Shown: in pieces, positions 1-10,356 of the stretch
How the letters are laid out: each line of letters begins with the position of its first letter
Numbering within the stretch: position 1 is the first letter of the stretch
Assembly: GCF_904849725.1 (NCBI RefSeq)
Contig: NC_058518.1
Location: 395,423,581-395,487,580, forward strand
DNA from: Hordeum vulgare subsp. vulgare
Taxonomy: Eukaryota > Streptophyta > Magnoliopsida > Poales > Poaceae
Direction of reading: 5' to 3'
DNA: 64,000 nt
The notes under the pieces: generated by a model
Databases searched by the model: none
The model's input: the letters and a program-made list of their open reading frames with translations, nothing else
What the model was told of the DNA's origin: nothing
Made by a program: the position numbers and the translations under genes

Positions 1-83
1 AAAAGTTTTGGACTCTGTTTTCTTACCGAATCACATACCTCTTCGTTTTCGGAGTCTGAAACAGGCTGATAAATATCCCTTAG

Positions 84-608
84 TTATTCTTCTAGAGTTA
101 TGGTATTGATGATATTGCTTTCAACATTTATGGGGGTACCTGAAATATAATGCTTGATTCTCTGCCAAGTTACCACTCTCGGACAATTACCTTCCGTGTT
201 GTTGATCTTGATAGCACCGGAACGATATACTTTCTCAACAACATAGGGACCTTCCCATTTAGAGAGAAGCTTGCCTGCAAACAATCTTAAACGAGAGTTA
301 TATAGCAAGACATAATCACCTAAATTGAACTCACGCTTTGGTATCCTCTTATCATGCCACCTCTTAACCTTCTCTTTGAACAGCTTGGCATTCTCATATG
401 CCTGAGTTCTCCACTCATCAAGCGAGCTAATATCAAATAACCTCTTCTCATCGGCAAGTTTGAAATCAAAGTTGAGCTCTTTGATTGCCCAATAAGCTTT
501 ATGCTCTAGCTCAAGAGGTAAATGACATGCTATCCCATAAAACCATTTTGTACGGAGACATGCCCATGGGATTCTTATAGGCAGTTCTATAAGCCCATAG
601 TGCGTCAT
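84..608 (-). pseudogene. Integrase C-terminal part of copy 1 (Gypsy, GPY-type)
   Basis: C-terminal end of the pol polyprotein. The reading frame contains the GDYVLLYNSRLRLFAGKLLSKWEGPYVV type of stretch (positions about 250-340), which is the GPY/F-like integrase C-terminal module of Athila/Tat elements; no chromodomain is visible. It is colinear with residues about 200-360 of the integrase frame at 24165-25298. The apparent start is only the point where a frameshift brings this frame into register, not a true start. It ends at a stop near 84, slightly earlier than the plus-strand copy. The protein would join element DNA to the host chromosome in the nucleus; this fragment cannot. Confidence 0.85.
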
Positions 609-686
609 CGAGCTTCTTAGACCAATTCTTTCTAGACCTGTTGATAGTCTTTTACAGAATCCGTTTAATTTCTCTATTACTTAGCT

Positions 687-1289
687 CTACTTGACCACTG
701 GACTGAGGGTGATAGGGGGGCGCAATTCTATGGTTGACATCGTACTTCGCAAGCATTTTAGGAAAGCACCATGAATGAAGTGTGAACCACCGTCGGTCAT
801 TAGATATCTGGGGACTCCAAATCTAGGGAAGATAACTTCTTTCAGCATCTTGATAGAGGTGTTGTGATCAGCACTACTAGTGGGGATAGCTTCTACCCAC
901 TTAGTGAGATAATCAACATCAACTAGGATATGAGTATACCCGTTGGATTTTGGAAAAGGTCCCATATAATCAAAGCCCCAAACATCAAATGGTTCAATGA
1001 CAAGTGAATAGTTCATAGGCATTTCCTGGTGTTTGCTAATATTACCTATTCTTTGACATTCGTCACAATACAAGACAATCTTACGGGCATCCTTGAAGAG
1101 AGTGGGCCAATAGAAACCTGATTGCAATACCTTGTGTGCAGTTCTATCTCCCGCATGGTGTCCTCCGTAGGCCTCGAAGTGACACTCCTGTAGGATCTGT
1201 CCCTGTTCATGTTCAGGTACACAACGTCTAATAACACCATCTACTCCTTCCTTATAAAGGTGAGGATCATCCCAGAAGTAATGTCTCAA
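687..1289 (-). pseudogene. Integrase zinc-binding and catalytic core of copy 1, frameshifted
   Basis: This 200-residue frame holds the HHCC zinc-binding region (His in AYGGHHAG near residues 41-48, Cys75 and Cys78) and two of the three catalytic acids, Asp107 in GFDYMGPF and Asp166 in LMTDGGSHF. The third acid (Glu in the SSGQVELSN region) falls after a frameshift near residue 175 and lies in another frame around 690-720. The codon taken as a start is not ATG; the segment is an internal part of the polyprotein. A stop separates it from the RNase H part upstream. Confidence 0.85.
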
Positions 1290-1373
1290 GTCAAAGAAGA
1301 ATTTCTTCTTTTGTTGGTATGTGAAACTAGGTGGTATGTATTTGGCAACGATGCCGTTCGCATAATCATCATA

Positions 1374-1670
1374 CTACGATGCACTACGTGAAGCATTGAT
1401 GACATTCAGTTGCTCATCGGGAAAGCTATCATCAATAGGTTGTGTGTCATCAAGAACGTTCTCCAACCTAGACAAGTTATCTGCAATTGGGTTATCAGCA
1501 CCCTTTCTGTCGACAACGTGCAAATCAAACTCTTGTATCAAGAGAACCCATCTGATAAGTCTAGGTTTAGCATCTTTCTTCTCCATGAGGTACTTAATAG
1601 CAGCATGATTAGTGTGAATAGTGACTTTGGAATCAACTGTGTAAGACCTAAACTTTTCACATGCAAACAC
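1374..1670 (-). pseudogene. RNase H C-terminal part of copy 1
   Basis: This frame matches the second half of the RNase H domain at 23158-23979. It has the [14 protein letters not shown] segment and the [13 protein letters not shown] segment with the last catalytic Asp. In the first segment the usual Asp (SDHAAI in the plus copy) is replaced by Asn (TNHAAI), which removes an active-site acid. It is separated from 1737-2135 by an in-frame stop. As part of pol it would remove RNA from the RNA/DNA hybrid during reverse transcription; it is non-functional here. Confidence 0.8.
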
Positions 1671-1736
1671 GACTGCTAAAAACTCCTTCTCCGTAGTAGC
1701 ATAGTTTCTCTGGGCACTGTCTAGAGTTTTACTAGC

Positions 1737-2135
1737 TTAGTGAATAACATTCAACTTCTTATCGACTCTTTGCCGTAGAACAACACCAACAGCATAATTA
1801 CTAGCGTCACACATGATCTCAAAAGGTAAGTTCCAATCAGGTGGTTGAACAATAGGTGCAGTTATCAAAGCCCTCTTAAGTATTTTGAAGACTTCCTCAC
1901 AATGATCATCAAAAACAAAAGGAATATCCTTTTGTAAGAGATTGGTAAGAGGCATAGAAATCTTAGAGAAGTCTTTGATGAACCTTCTATAGAAACCAAC
2001 ATGACCAAGGAAACTTCTTATACCTTTGATATCTGTGGGGTATGGCATTTTCTCGATTGCATAAACCTTAGCCTTATCGACTTCAATACCTCTTTCAGAA
2101 ATTTTATGTCCTAAGACGATGCCTTCATTAACCAT
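1737..2135 (-). pseudogene. RT connection / RNase H N-terminal part of copy 1
   Basis: 132-residue frame beginning [16 protein letters not shown] and containing [17 protein letters not shown], typical of the end of Gypsy reverse transcriptase and the linker to RNase H, followed by [16 protein letters not shown] with the first RNase H Asp. It ends at a TAG that replaces the Tyr codon of the HYASKT motif seen in the plus copy. It is colinear with 23158-23560. Confidence 0.85.
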
Positions 2136-2207
2136 AAAGTGGCACTTCTCCCAATTCTAGAAAAGATTGGTGTCTTTACATCTCTGCAAGACTCGATCAA
2201 GGTTGCT

Positions 2208-2721
2208 TCTCACAGTCAATATGAGCATTGACGGTATTGAGAAAAGGTCTGCCAAATATGATGGGACAAAAGCTATCCTGAGTGGTAGCAAGAACGAGGA
2301 AATCAGCAGGATACTTCGTTTTACCACACAAGACTTCAACATCCCTAACAATTCCCACGGGGCAGATAGTATCTCTATTGGCAAGCTGAATAGTGACATC
2401 AATAGGTTCTATCTCAACAGGTGCAATCTCGTCTTTGATTTAATCATATAAGGATTGAGGTATTGCACTAACACTAGCACCCACGTCACATAAACCATGA
2501 TAGCAATGATCTCCTATATTAACAGAAACAATAGGCGTGCCAACAACAGGCCTATGTTTGTCTCTAGCGTGAGGTTTAGCAATTCTAGCAGCATCTTCAC
2601 AAAAGTGAATATTATGTCCCTCAACATCGTCGGACAAAAGATCTTTGATAATAGCAATGCTAGGTTCAACTATAAATTGCTCAGGGGCTGTAGGTGTTCT
2701 AATATAGCCTCTACGTATCAC
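2208..2721 (-). pseudogene. Aspartic protease of copy 1, broken; RT deleted after it
   Basis: The frame from 2721 has the retropepsin signature GLCDVGASVSAIP (catalytic Asp in CDVGAS). A stop at 2440 follows LYD, and the family sequence continues in register with losses to about 2208. There, protease-end sequence (colinear with about 22010 of the plus copy) jumps directly to sequence colinear with about 23090. About 1.08 kb, holding nearly the whole reverse transcriptase, is missing. The protease would cut the gag-pol polyprotein inside the particle. The ORF start is an internal Met of the polyprotein. Confidence 0.85.
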
Positions 2722-3045
2722 AGTTGAAGCTTTAGAATGATCCTTTATCCTAACAGGGAAAGGTGGTTTCTCAATGTAAGCACTAGGAACAACAGGATCA
2801 TTATAGGAAATGACTTTCTCTTCAACTGGAGTGGGTTTAACTACATTGACTTCTAAAGGAGGATGATATTTAAATCACTTCTCTTTGGGGAGATCAATAT
2901 GAGCAGCAAAGGATTCACACAATGAAGCTACTATCTTAGAGTCAAGTCAATACTTAGCGCTAAAATCACTAAAGATATTTGTCTCAACAAAGGATTTAAC
3001 GCAATCAAACGTGAAATTCATACCTGACTCCTTACCTTCTTCAAG

Positions 3046-3693
3046 CTACCAATCTTCAGAGTTGCGTTTAATTATCTCCAATAAATTCCATTTGAAGTCA
3101 ATATCTCTCTTCATAAAAGAACCGGTACAAGAAGTGTCAAGCATGATGTGATCATCATGAGAAAGCCGAGCATAGAAGTTCTGAATGATAATTTCTCTCG
3201 AGAGCTCACGGTTGGGGCATGAATATAGCATTGATTTAAGCCTCCCCCAAGCTTGAGCGATGCTTTCTCTGTCATGAGGCCAAAAATTGTAAATATAATT
3301 TCGATCACGATGTACTAAATGCATAGGATAAAACTTTTGATGAAATTCCAATTTCAACCGATTGTAGTCCCATGATCCAGTATCATCACATAGCCTATAC
3401 CATGTCAACGCCTTATCCTTCAAAGATAAAGGAAAGACCCTCTTCTTGACCTCATCCTCGGGCAAACCTGCAAGCTTAAATAAACCACAAACTTCATCTA
3501 CATAGATTAGATGCAAGTCTAGATGTGATGTTCCATCTCCTGTAAAAGGATTAGCCAGCTGTTTCTCAAGCATACCCGAAGAAAATTCAAAGCAAATATT
3601 TTCAGTAGGTGCAGCAGGTTGAGGAGCAACTCTTTGTGCTTCTGTTCGAGGTGAAGATACCCCGAACAAGCCCCTCAAAGGATTAGTATCCAT
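3046..3693 (-). pseudogene. Gag of copy 1, truncated by stop
   Basis: Start ATG is at 3693 (reverse strand); the open frame extends five codons further up to a TTG that I do not take as the start. The protein has the retrotransposon gag core (DKALTWYRLCDD, LKLEFHQKFYPMHL, SIAQAWGRLKSML) and is clearly homologous to the gag at 20522-21334. The first stop (at 3046) comes soon after NSEDW, where the plus copy continues. A second lesion is a Trp codon changed to TGA near 2875. Gag would form the cytoplasmic particle; this copy would give a short product at best. Confidence 0.85.
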
Positions 3694-3770
3694 AGTGACA
3701 AGTGACAATAAATTTCAGCACACTATATGAATGTTTCCTTACCAAGTTCCACTTACCAAAGGCGCTTCAC

Positions 3771-3788
3771 TCCCCGGCAACGGCGCCA
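3771..3788 (-). other. Primer-binding site, tRNA-Asp type
   Basis: Reverse-strand TGGCGCCGTTGCCGGGGA, complementary to the 3' end of plant tRNA-Asp as I recall it, 11 bases inside the LTR. This primer choice is usual for Athila-type elements. It marks the start of minus-strand DNA synthesis. Confidence 0.85.
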
Positions 3789-3799
3789 GAAAAGAGTCA

Positions 3800-5319
3800 T
3801 GATGACCCACAAGTATAGGGGATCAATCGTAGTCCTTTAGATAAGTAAGAGTGTTGAACCCAACAAGGAGGAGAAGGATCTGACAAGTGGTTTTCAGCAA
3901 GGTAAAATCTGCACGCACTGAAATTGTCGGCAACAAGTGATTGTGTGGTGAGATGATTTGTAGCAAGCAACAAGTAACAAAAGTAGCAATAGTGCATCAA
4001 AGTGTCCCAATCCCTTTTGTAGCAAGGGACAAGCCTGGACAAAGTCTTATAGGAGGAAAAACGCTCCCGAGGACACACGGGAATTTCTGTCATGCTAGTT
4101 TCATCATGTTCATATGATTCACGTTTGTTACTTTGATAGTTTGATATGTGGGTGGACCGGCGCTTGGGTACTTCCCTTACTTGGACAAGCATCCCACTTA
4201 TGATTAACCCCTCTCTCAAGCATCCGCAACTACGAAAGAAGAATTAAGACAAAGTCTAACAATAGCATTAAACTAGTGGATCCAAATCAGCCCCTTACGA
4301 AGTAACGCATAAACTAGGGTTTAAGCTTATGTCACTCTAGCAACCCATCATCTACTTACTACTTCCCAATGCCTTCCTCTAGGCCCAAATAATGGTGAAG
4401 TGTTATGTAGTCGACGTTCACATAACACCACTAGAGGAAAAACAACATACAACACATCAAATTACCGAACGAATACCAAATTCACATGACTACTATTAGC
4501 ATGACTTATCTCGTGTCCTCAGGAACAAAAGTAACTGCTCACAAAGCATAATCATATTCATGACCAGAGAGGTAATGAGTAGCATGAAGGATCGGAACAT
4601 AAACTCTTCCACCAAGTAATCCAACTAGCATCAAATACAAAGAGTAATCAACACTACTAGCCACCTTACAAGTAGCAATCGGAGTCGCGAGATGGAGATT
4701 GGTTACAAGTGATGAACTAGGGTTTGGAGATGAGATGGTGCTGATGAAGATGTTGATGGTGACGAGTCCCCTCCGATGAGAGGAGTGTTGGTGATGACGA
4801 TGGCGACGATTTCCCCCTCCGGGAGGGAAGTTTCCCCGGCAGGATTGTCCTGCCGGAGCTCTAGATTGGTTCTGCTCAAGTTCCGCCTCGTGGCGGCGAC
4901 GAATCCACGAAAAATTTCCTCCTTGTTTTTTTCTGGACGAAACCCTTCATATAGCAAAAGAGGGGGGAAAGTGGGCCAGCATGTTGCCCACAAGCACTCA
5001 TGGCGCGGCCTGGGGGTGGCCGCGCCGTGCAGGCTTGTGGCCAACCCCTGGCACCCCTCTGGAACTTCTTCGGCCGAGCATTTTTTATAAATCCAGAAAA
5101 AAAATCCTCATTTTTTTACGGTGTTTGGAGTTGCGCAGAATAGGTATCTCAACTTTGCTCCACTTTCAGGCCAGAATTCCAGTTGCCGGCATTCTCCCTC
5201 TTCATGTAAACCTTGCAAAATAAGAGAGAAAAGGCATAAGAATTGTACCGTGAAGTGAAATAACAGCCAAAGAAGTGATAAATATCAACATGAAAACATG
5301 ATGCAAAATGAACGTATCA
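3800..5319 (-). repeat. 5' LTR of copy 1 (1520 bp)
   Basis: Starts on the reverse strand with TGATACGTTCATTTTGC at 5319 and ends GTGGGTCATCA at 3800. It is homologous over its length to the LTRs at 18929-20415 and 27640-29163. It keeps the stretch around 4262-4293 that is missing from the 18929 LTR. The frames at 4703-5090 lie inside the LTR and are not taken as genes. Confidence 0.9.
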
Positions 5320-5761
5320 GGATCTTGCGGAGACAGAAGCTTGCGGTGGCGGAAAAGTATTTTTGTGGATCTCTTGATTTTTGTGGGATTTTAGGGAATA
5401 TATAGGCGAAAGACCTAGGGCAGAGGAGGCCCACGGAGCCCACAAGCCTGGGAGTCGCGGGCCCCGTGGCTGTGGCGAGGGGGCTTGTGGGGTCCCTGGT
5501 GGCCCTCTGCCTTGGTTCTCAAGTCTCCCGATCGTCTTATGTTTTGGAAAAAATCTTTTCGGAAGTTTTATTCCGTTTGGACTCCGTTTAAAATCCTCCT
5601 CTGAAAAGGGTCAAAAACACGGAAAAAACAGGAATTGGCACTCGGCACTGAGTTAATAAGTTAGTCCCAAAAAAGATATAAAAGGCACACAAAACATCCA
5701 AAGTTTGACAAGATAATAGCATTAAACCATCAAAAATTATAGATACATTGCAGACGTATCA
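5320..5761 (-). repeat. Sabrina-like LTR, first 442 bases
   Basis: Reverse strand begins TGATACGTCTGCAATG at 5761 and runs to the TCTCCGCAAGATCC region, where copy 1 was inserted. It aligns with the first part of the LTR at 10357-11909, including the inverted repeat around CCACAAGC/GCTTGTGG and the region before the TATA box. The rest of this LTR should lie beyond the left end of the window. Confidence 0.85.
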
Positions 5762-6658
5762 GTAACCTCGTACACTATTTCCCTATAACCCTAGCGTCAT
5801 CGAACCTTAAGTGTGTAGACCCTACGGGTTCGGGAGACGTGCAGACATGACACCGAGATATCTCCGGCCAATAACCAACTGTGGGGTCTGGATATCCATG
5901 TTGGTTCCCACATGTTCCACGATGATCTCATCGGATGAACCACGATGTCAAGGATTCAATCAATCCCGTATGCAATTCCCTTTGTCCATCGGTACGACAC
6001 TTGCCCGAGATTCGATCGTCGGTATCCCTATACCTTGTTCAATCTCTTTATCGGCAAGTCTCTTTACTCGTTCTGTAGCACATCATCTCGTGGCTAACTC
6101 CTTAGTCACACTGAGCTCATTATGATTATGTTCTACCGAGTGGGCCCAGAGATACCTCTCTGTCATACGGAGTGACAAATCCTGGTCTCGATTCATACCA
6201 GCTCAACAGATACTTTCGGAGATACCCGCAGTGCACCTTTATAGTCACCCAGTTACGTTGTGACGTTTGATACACCCAAAGCACTCCTACAGTATCCGGG
6301 AGTTGCACAATCTCACGGTCAAAGGAAAAGATCATTGACATTAGAAAAGCTTTAGCATACGAACAACACAATCTAGTGCTATGCTTAGGATTGGGTCTTG
6401 TCCATCACATCATTCTCCTAATGATGTGATCCCATTATCAATGACATCCAATGTCCATGATCAGGAAACCATGATCATATATTGATCAACGAGCTAGCCA
6501 ACTAGAGGCTTGCTAGGGACACATTGTGATCTATTTATCCACACATGTATTACTGTTTCCTGTTAATACAATTATAGCATGAACAATAGACGATTATCAT
6601 GAACAAGGAAATATGATAATAACCACTTTATTATTGCCTCTATGGCATATTTCCAATA
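5762..6658 (-). repeat. BARE/WIS/Angela-group LTR fragment, divergent subtype
   Basis: Reverse strand starts TATTGGAAATATGCCATAG (first bases mutated from TGTTGG) at 6658 and shows the landmarks of the group: GCAATAATAAA, the AGGCTTGCTAGGG/CTAGTTGGCTAGC region, GTGACGTTTGATACACCC and GGGTTCGGGAGACGTGCAGACATGACACCGAG. It differs clearly from the Angela-type LTRs at 16931, 43694 and 50696. It is cut at 5762 by the Sabrina-like LTR. Only about half of a full LTR is left. Confidence 0.8.
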
Positions 6659-6969
6659 GGAGGATACTCGAGGGATTTTGGTGGCTAACTTTAAGCACTT
6701 TAGCAAAAAAATCATCATAGATACGTCAACCCATTTTAATAGTATTAGCTTTCCTATGGACTCAAATGTGATTTCTCACAAAATGCAAAAAGTAGAGTCT
6801 TGAAGCTTATTGCCAATAGATGTTCCATGCATCTAGGCGATCTCCTCACAAACCTTTGCCAATCCATTCATTGAAGTTTTCCTTAAATTTAGATGGTAGA
6901 ATCATTAGTCAAATAAAATATATGTTGTTATTAATTACCAAAATGACCTAGGGAGAAGTTGTGCTTTCA
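6659..6969 (-). repeat. 3' LTR of H, first 311 bases
   Basis: Reverse strand starts TGAAAGCACAACTTC right after the polypurine tract and continues to 6659, where the BARE/WIS-type LTR fragment begins. The remainder is not seen. The boundary rests on the tract plus TG; the matching start of the 5' LTR is lost, so the pair cannot be compared. Confidence 0.6.
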
Positions 6970-6984
6970 ATCTCCCCCTTTTGG
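6970..6984 (-). other. Polypurine tract of H
   Basis: Reverse-strand CCAAAAGGGGGAGAT directly before the LTR start. This is the usual primer site for plus-strand DNA synthesis. A second similar tract (CCAAAGGGGGAGCC, reverse strand, near 7401-7415) lies upstream; extra tracts are common in some plant Copia lineages. Confidence 0.65.
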
Positions 6985-9070
6985 TAATTGATGACAACAT
7001 ATAGATCAGAGCTTTGACATAGAATATAATCAATGTATTGAATCATCTCTTTGAGAAGTATGTGATAAGCAAGAGCTCTCCCTAAATTTGTGCATTATTT
7101 TAAATTGAATGCAAATGCACAATTGATTAGGTTCATGGGGTACTCTTCCGTGTCACATACAACTTGGTGGCGCACATAAAAGATATGAATGGATTACAAT
7201 GCACATAACACCAATCATGAGGGAATGATCATCATATAAGCATCACATGGATAAGAGATAGTAACATCAATCACAAAGCGTATGATCAAACACCGTGAAG
7301 TTTAAGACAAACAAACGATAGGGCAAATGTTTTTAAAAGGAGAAGAGCAACTCAAAAACAAACTCTCTCTCTCTCTCTCTTGAAGCCCTATGAGCTATAT
7401 GGCTCCCCCTTTGGCAAAATCTACCAAAAAGCTTGAAGGTATAGAGCTAAGCTTCACTATGGGCATGGTCTCCTCCATGCGGCGATGAAGCTGCACCGGT
7501 GGTCGTGGAAGGAGTCGATAAGAAAGCGTCGGCGAATGCTTCAGCAGAAGTCCTCTCGGCTGGTGGAGTCGATACTGGAGGTGCTGAGGGAGGCACGGTA
7601 AATGTAGTAGCACGTGCAGATGCTGAGGATCTCGTGTCCTGAGGATAAGAGCAAATCTAGCCTGAGTCCTGAACTGAGTCAACGGAAATCTAACCCTAAT
7701 TTTTGTCATTCAGCCTATTTCTAAGGATTTTTCTCGAGGATGGGAGTTTCTCAAATCATGTCCAGATATCAAAAATAACCTAATGCACAAGAATCGGATG
7801 TTGAGCTCAAAGGAATTGAAGATTTACCCTAGTTTGGTGGATCTTTGCTATGGCGGCAACGACAAGGGCAATTCCGTTGACGGCGACAGATTCCTGTGGC
7901 GAGGGCACATCGGAAGCAACTTTGAAGTCCAGAAGACGGGGGTGGAGGCAGCAGTGGGGTGCGGGCGATCGAAGATTTGAAGAAATTTTCAAGTTTCCGC
8001 CTGGATATATATGTACCCATCTGCTACCGGTGACACCGATTAGTAGAAATCGGTTCCACCAAGATGCTTAACTGCTTGTTGGCAAGGCAACTCGGTAGCA
8101 CCGAATTTTTTTAATCACTGGTACCAAGGTACAAAAATTAGATCAACCCAGTGCTTTGGTAGAATCGTGATATATGAGTTGGTCATGCCGAGATGCAGTT
8201 GGGAGGTTTTCGAAGCTAGCCCTTGTCAAAATGGTAGTTCCGAGTGGTCCTCACACACAGAGTTCGAGAAGTGCTTTCTCAAATTTTGTGATGAAGCATG
8301 AATAGAATTTTAGACGGGAAAGCATATATAGCTGGAGCGGGTACCTAGGCATTCTTGTACATCCAATGGGCCAAATAAAAATGAAAGCCAAATGAGCAAC
8401 AATTGGATGTCCTCGAATGAGTGAAAATTTGCATACCAAGATGCTCACACAATAAGATGTCAAATAGAATATGTCAAACATGCACAACCACTTTAGTATA
8501 TACCAAGCACTTTGGCGATGACATAGTCATCTATATATGAGTATATTAACCTAAGGAGCCAAGCAAGAGTATTTGATCATAGGTCATACTCATCGTTTAA
8601 GCACAAGTGGGGTTGCCACTTTTGCATAAAGCTTTTAATGTGTTCACACCTTGTGAGATTCTTTGACTCAAGTCTTAGAGAAAAGCTCCTCCTTGATGTG
8701 ACATCCCCCCTTTTTAGGGATAAACTAACCTTGGGTTTGTCGTTGAAGACTTCATGGAGTTGAAGTAGTAGAGGATGCTCTATGTTGATGAATATCATCT
8801 TGAGTTTGGAGTTATCCTTGTTGTTTTGTACTCTTGTTACCTACATGGGTTAGTCCCATACAAGGAACAAATACAAGGATATCTATCAACATGGGGTGAA
8901 GCACATGCATGATGATGTCCATTGATACATTAATTACCTTGTGCCCTTGCTTACCAATGAGGGAATGTGTGACTCCTTGAACTATTGCATAAGGTTGGAG
9001 TTGAATGCAAATAGTTCTTGCCAAAAATGAGTGTGAGTGAATTTGTTGGCGAAGTCACCCCTCAAGAGTT
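6985..9070 (-). other. Non-coding 3' internal region of H
   Basis: About 2.1 kb between the gag remnants and the polypurine tract. I find no protease, integrase, reverse transcriptase or RNase H motif on either strand. Short frames (7395-7709, 8577-8798, 8812-9024) have no recognisable domain and skewed composition, and I do not call them genes. It contains a CT repeat at 7363-7380. Confidence 0.6.
7363..7380. repeat. (CT)9 microsatellite
   Basis: Nine CT units in a row within the non-coding part of H. Confidence 0.95.
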
Positions 9071-10356
9071 TCTCTAGTTCTTCTTCTTGGGGACCCACAT
9101 CAATTGGATGGGAATCCTTGGAGTTGAAGTAGCACTTGATTATGTAGAGCTAGTAGTGGCCTTGGGGACCCACTTGACCATGGCTTGAGATTGTTCCTCG
9201 AATGAGTCAATTTCCACTTGAAGCTTGTCTTTGCCCTTGAGCTTGTGGTCTTGTGGTGGAAGATCATCTTGAGCTTTTTTTCACTTAGAGAGAGTAGGAT
9301 CATACTTCTCCTTTTGGGCAACAAACTTAATCTTGGAGTATTGACCTTCTTCCCATTCAACTCCATTTGCATTGAAATAATCAATGCCTTGGTTCTTCCA
9401 GTGTCATCCTTGCTTGCATACAATATCCTCAAATTGCTTACTTTCGACAACACTTTCGTAGACACCTTTCTCTACAATTCCTTTCAACAAATTGTTTTGT
9501 TGCTCAAGTGTAACTTGGCTAAGAGAACCATTAGTGAAATCAATAGAGCTACTAAAAGCAACATCATTTGATTTAGCATTGTTATTGTTGCTATTAGATG
9601 AAGAACCTTTCTTGCCTTTGTTAATAGTTTGCTTAGTTTTAACTTGTGGGACAAATCTACACAAGAGTAACCGTTTGGCTAGATAATGTGAACTCTTTTA
9701 ATGAAGATCGTCATTGACAACTTTAAGAAACTCATGTTCTTGATCTAAATTTAGCTCCTCGAAGCGTAGCTTCTCATGAGTTCTTAGAAGCTCTCTGTGA
9801 TCTCCTTGAGTAGATCCATGATCTAACTTAAGAGTATTTAGTTCTTTAGTTAGGATCTCAATCTCCTTCTTATCATCATCAAATGACTTATCTTGTCTGC
9901 ATGATTATTAGCAAGTTCACTTTCATTGAAATCACTAGTTTTATCAAGGAGCAAGTCATCATATCCTAGTAAGTCATCCTCATCACTAAAAAAGTCAAAG
10001 TATCCAGGTGTGATACCTTGGGTCCTTTAGCCATGAAGAAACTTCCAATTCCTTCATTTAGCAAATCAAATAAATCATAGAGGTTGGAGAAAACAAGTGC
10101 TAGTCCGACAACACTTTCATCTTGGCTATAGTCGGAGTTGGAGTGGTATCTTCTCTTGGATTGGTTGTGAGATTCGAAGCTGGATACCCATTCACCAACA
10201 TGAGCTTGATGTCTTCTTCTTATCTAGCTCTAGGTGTACTTGTACCTCTTCTCTCAGTGCTTACTTCTTTGGCAGGGTTTTCGTTCATAGCGATCTTTTC
10301 TACTCCTTCTCTCTGTGCAAGGTGACTCATCTCCTCGGCTTCCTCTTCTAGGTGAC
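9071..10356 (-). pseudogene. Gag C-terminal region of H, degenerate
   Basis: Continuation of the H gag below the EA insertion. On the reverse strand the first stretch (10356 to about 10240) is Arg/Ser-rich and follows on in frame from 42066 across the TSD. Then come stops and shifts. A recognisable open piece at 9664-9404 has a Lys/Ser/Asn-rich tract followed by a Gln/Leu-rich helix (SLSQVTLEQQNNLLKGI). The overlapping frame at 9465-9100 is the shifted continuation. I recall such long C-terminal gag extensions in Triticeae Copia elements, but cannot name the family. Confidence 0.65.

Larger units (their letters stand above)
1..5319 (-). mobile_element. Athila-type Gypsy retrotransposon, copy 1, 5' part
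   Basis: Minus-strand LTR retrotransposon that runs off the left edge. In reading direction it shows a 5' LTR (5319 to 3800), a primer site matching the tRNA-Asp 3' end, gag, protease, a deleted reverse transcriptase, RNase H and integrase. It is the same family as the complete plus-strand copy at 18929-29163, with the same gag start, the same order and an LTR starting TGATACGTTCATTTTGC. All frames carry stops or shifts, so it is dead. It sits inside a Sabrina-like LTR whose first 442 bases remain at 5320-5761. The flank after the LTR is GGATC; the matching duplication would lie left of the window. Confidence 0.9.

Noticed and set aside
7395..7709. 104-residue minus-strand frame near the 3' end of H as an env-like gene
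   Set aside because: Composition is low complexity (His, Pro, Leu, Arg), no signal or membrane segment, overlaps a polypurine-like tract.
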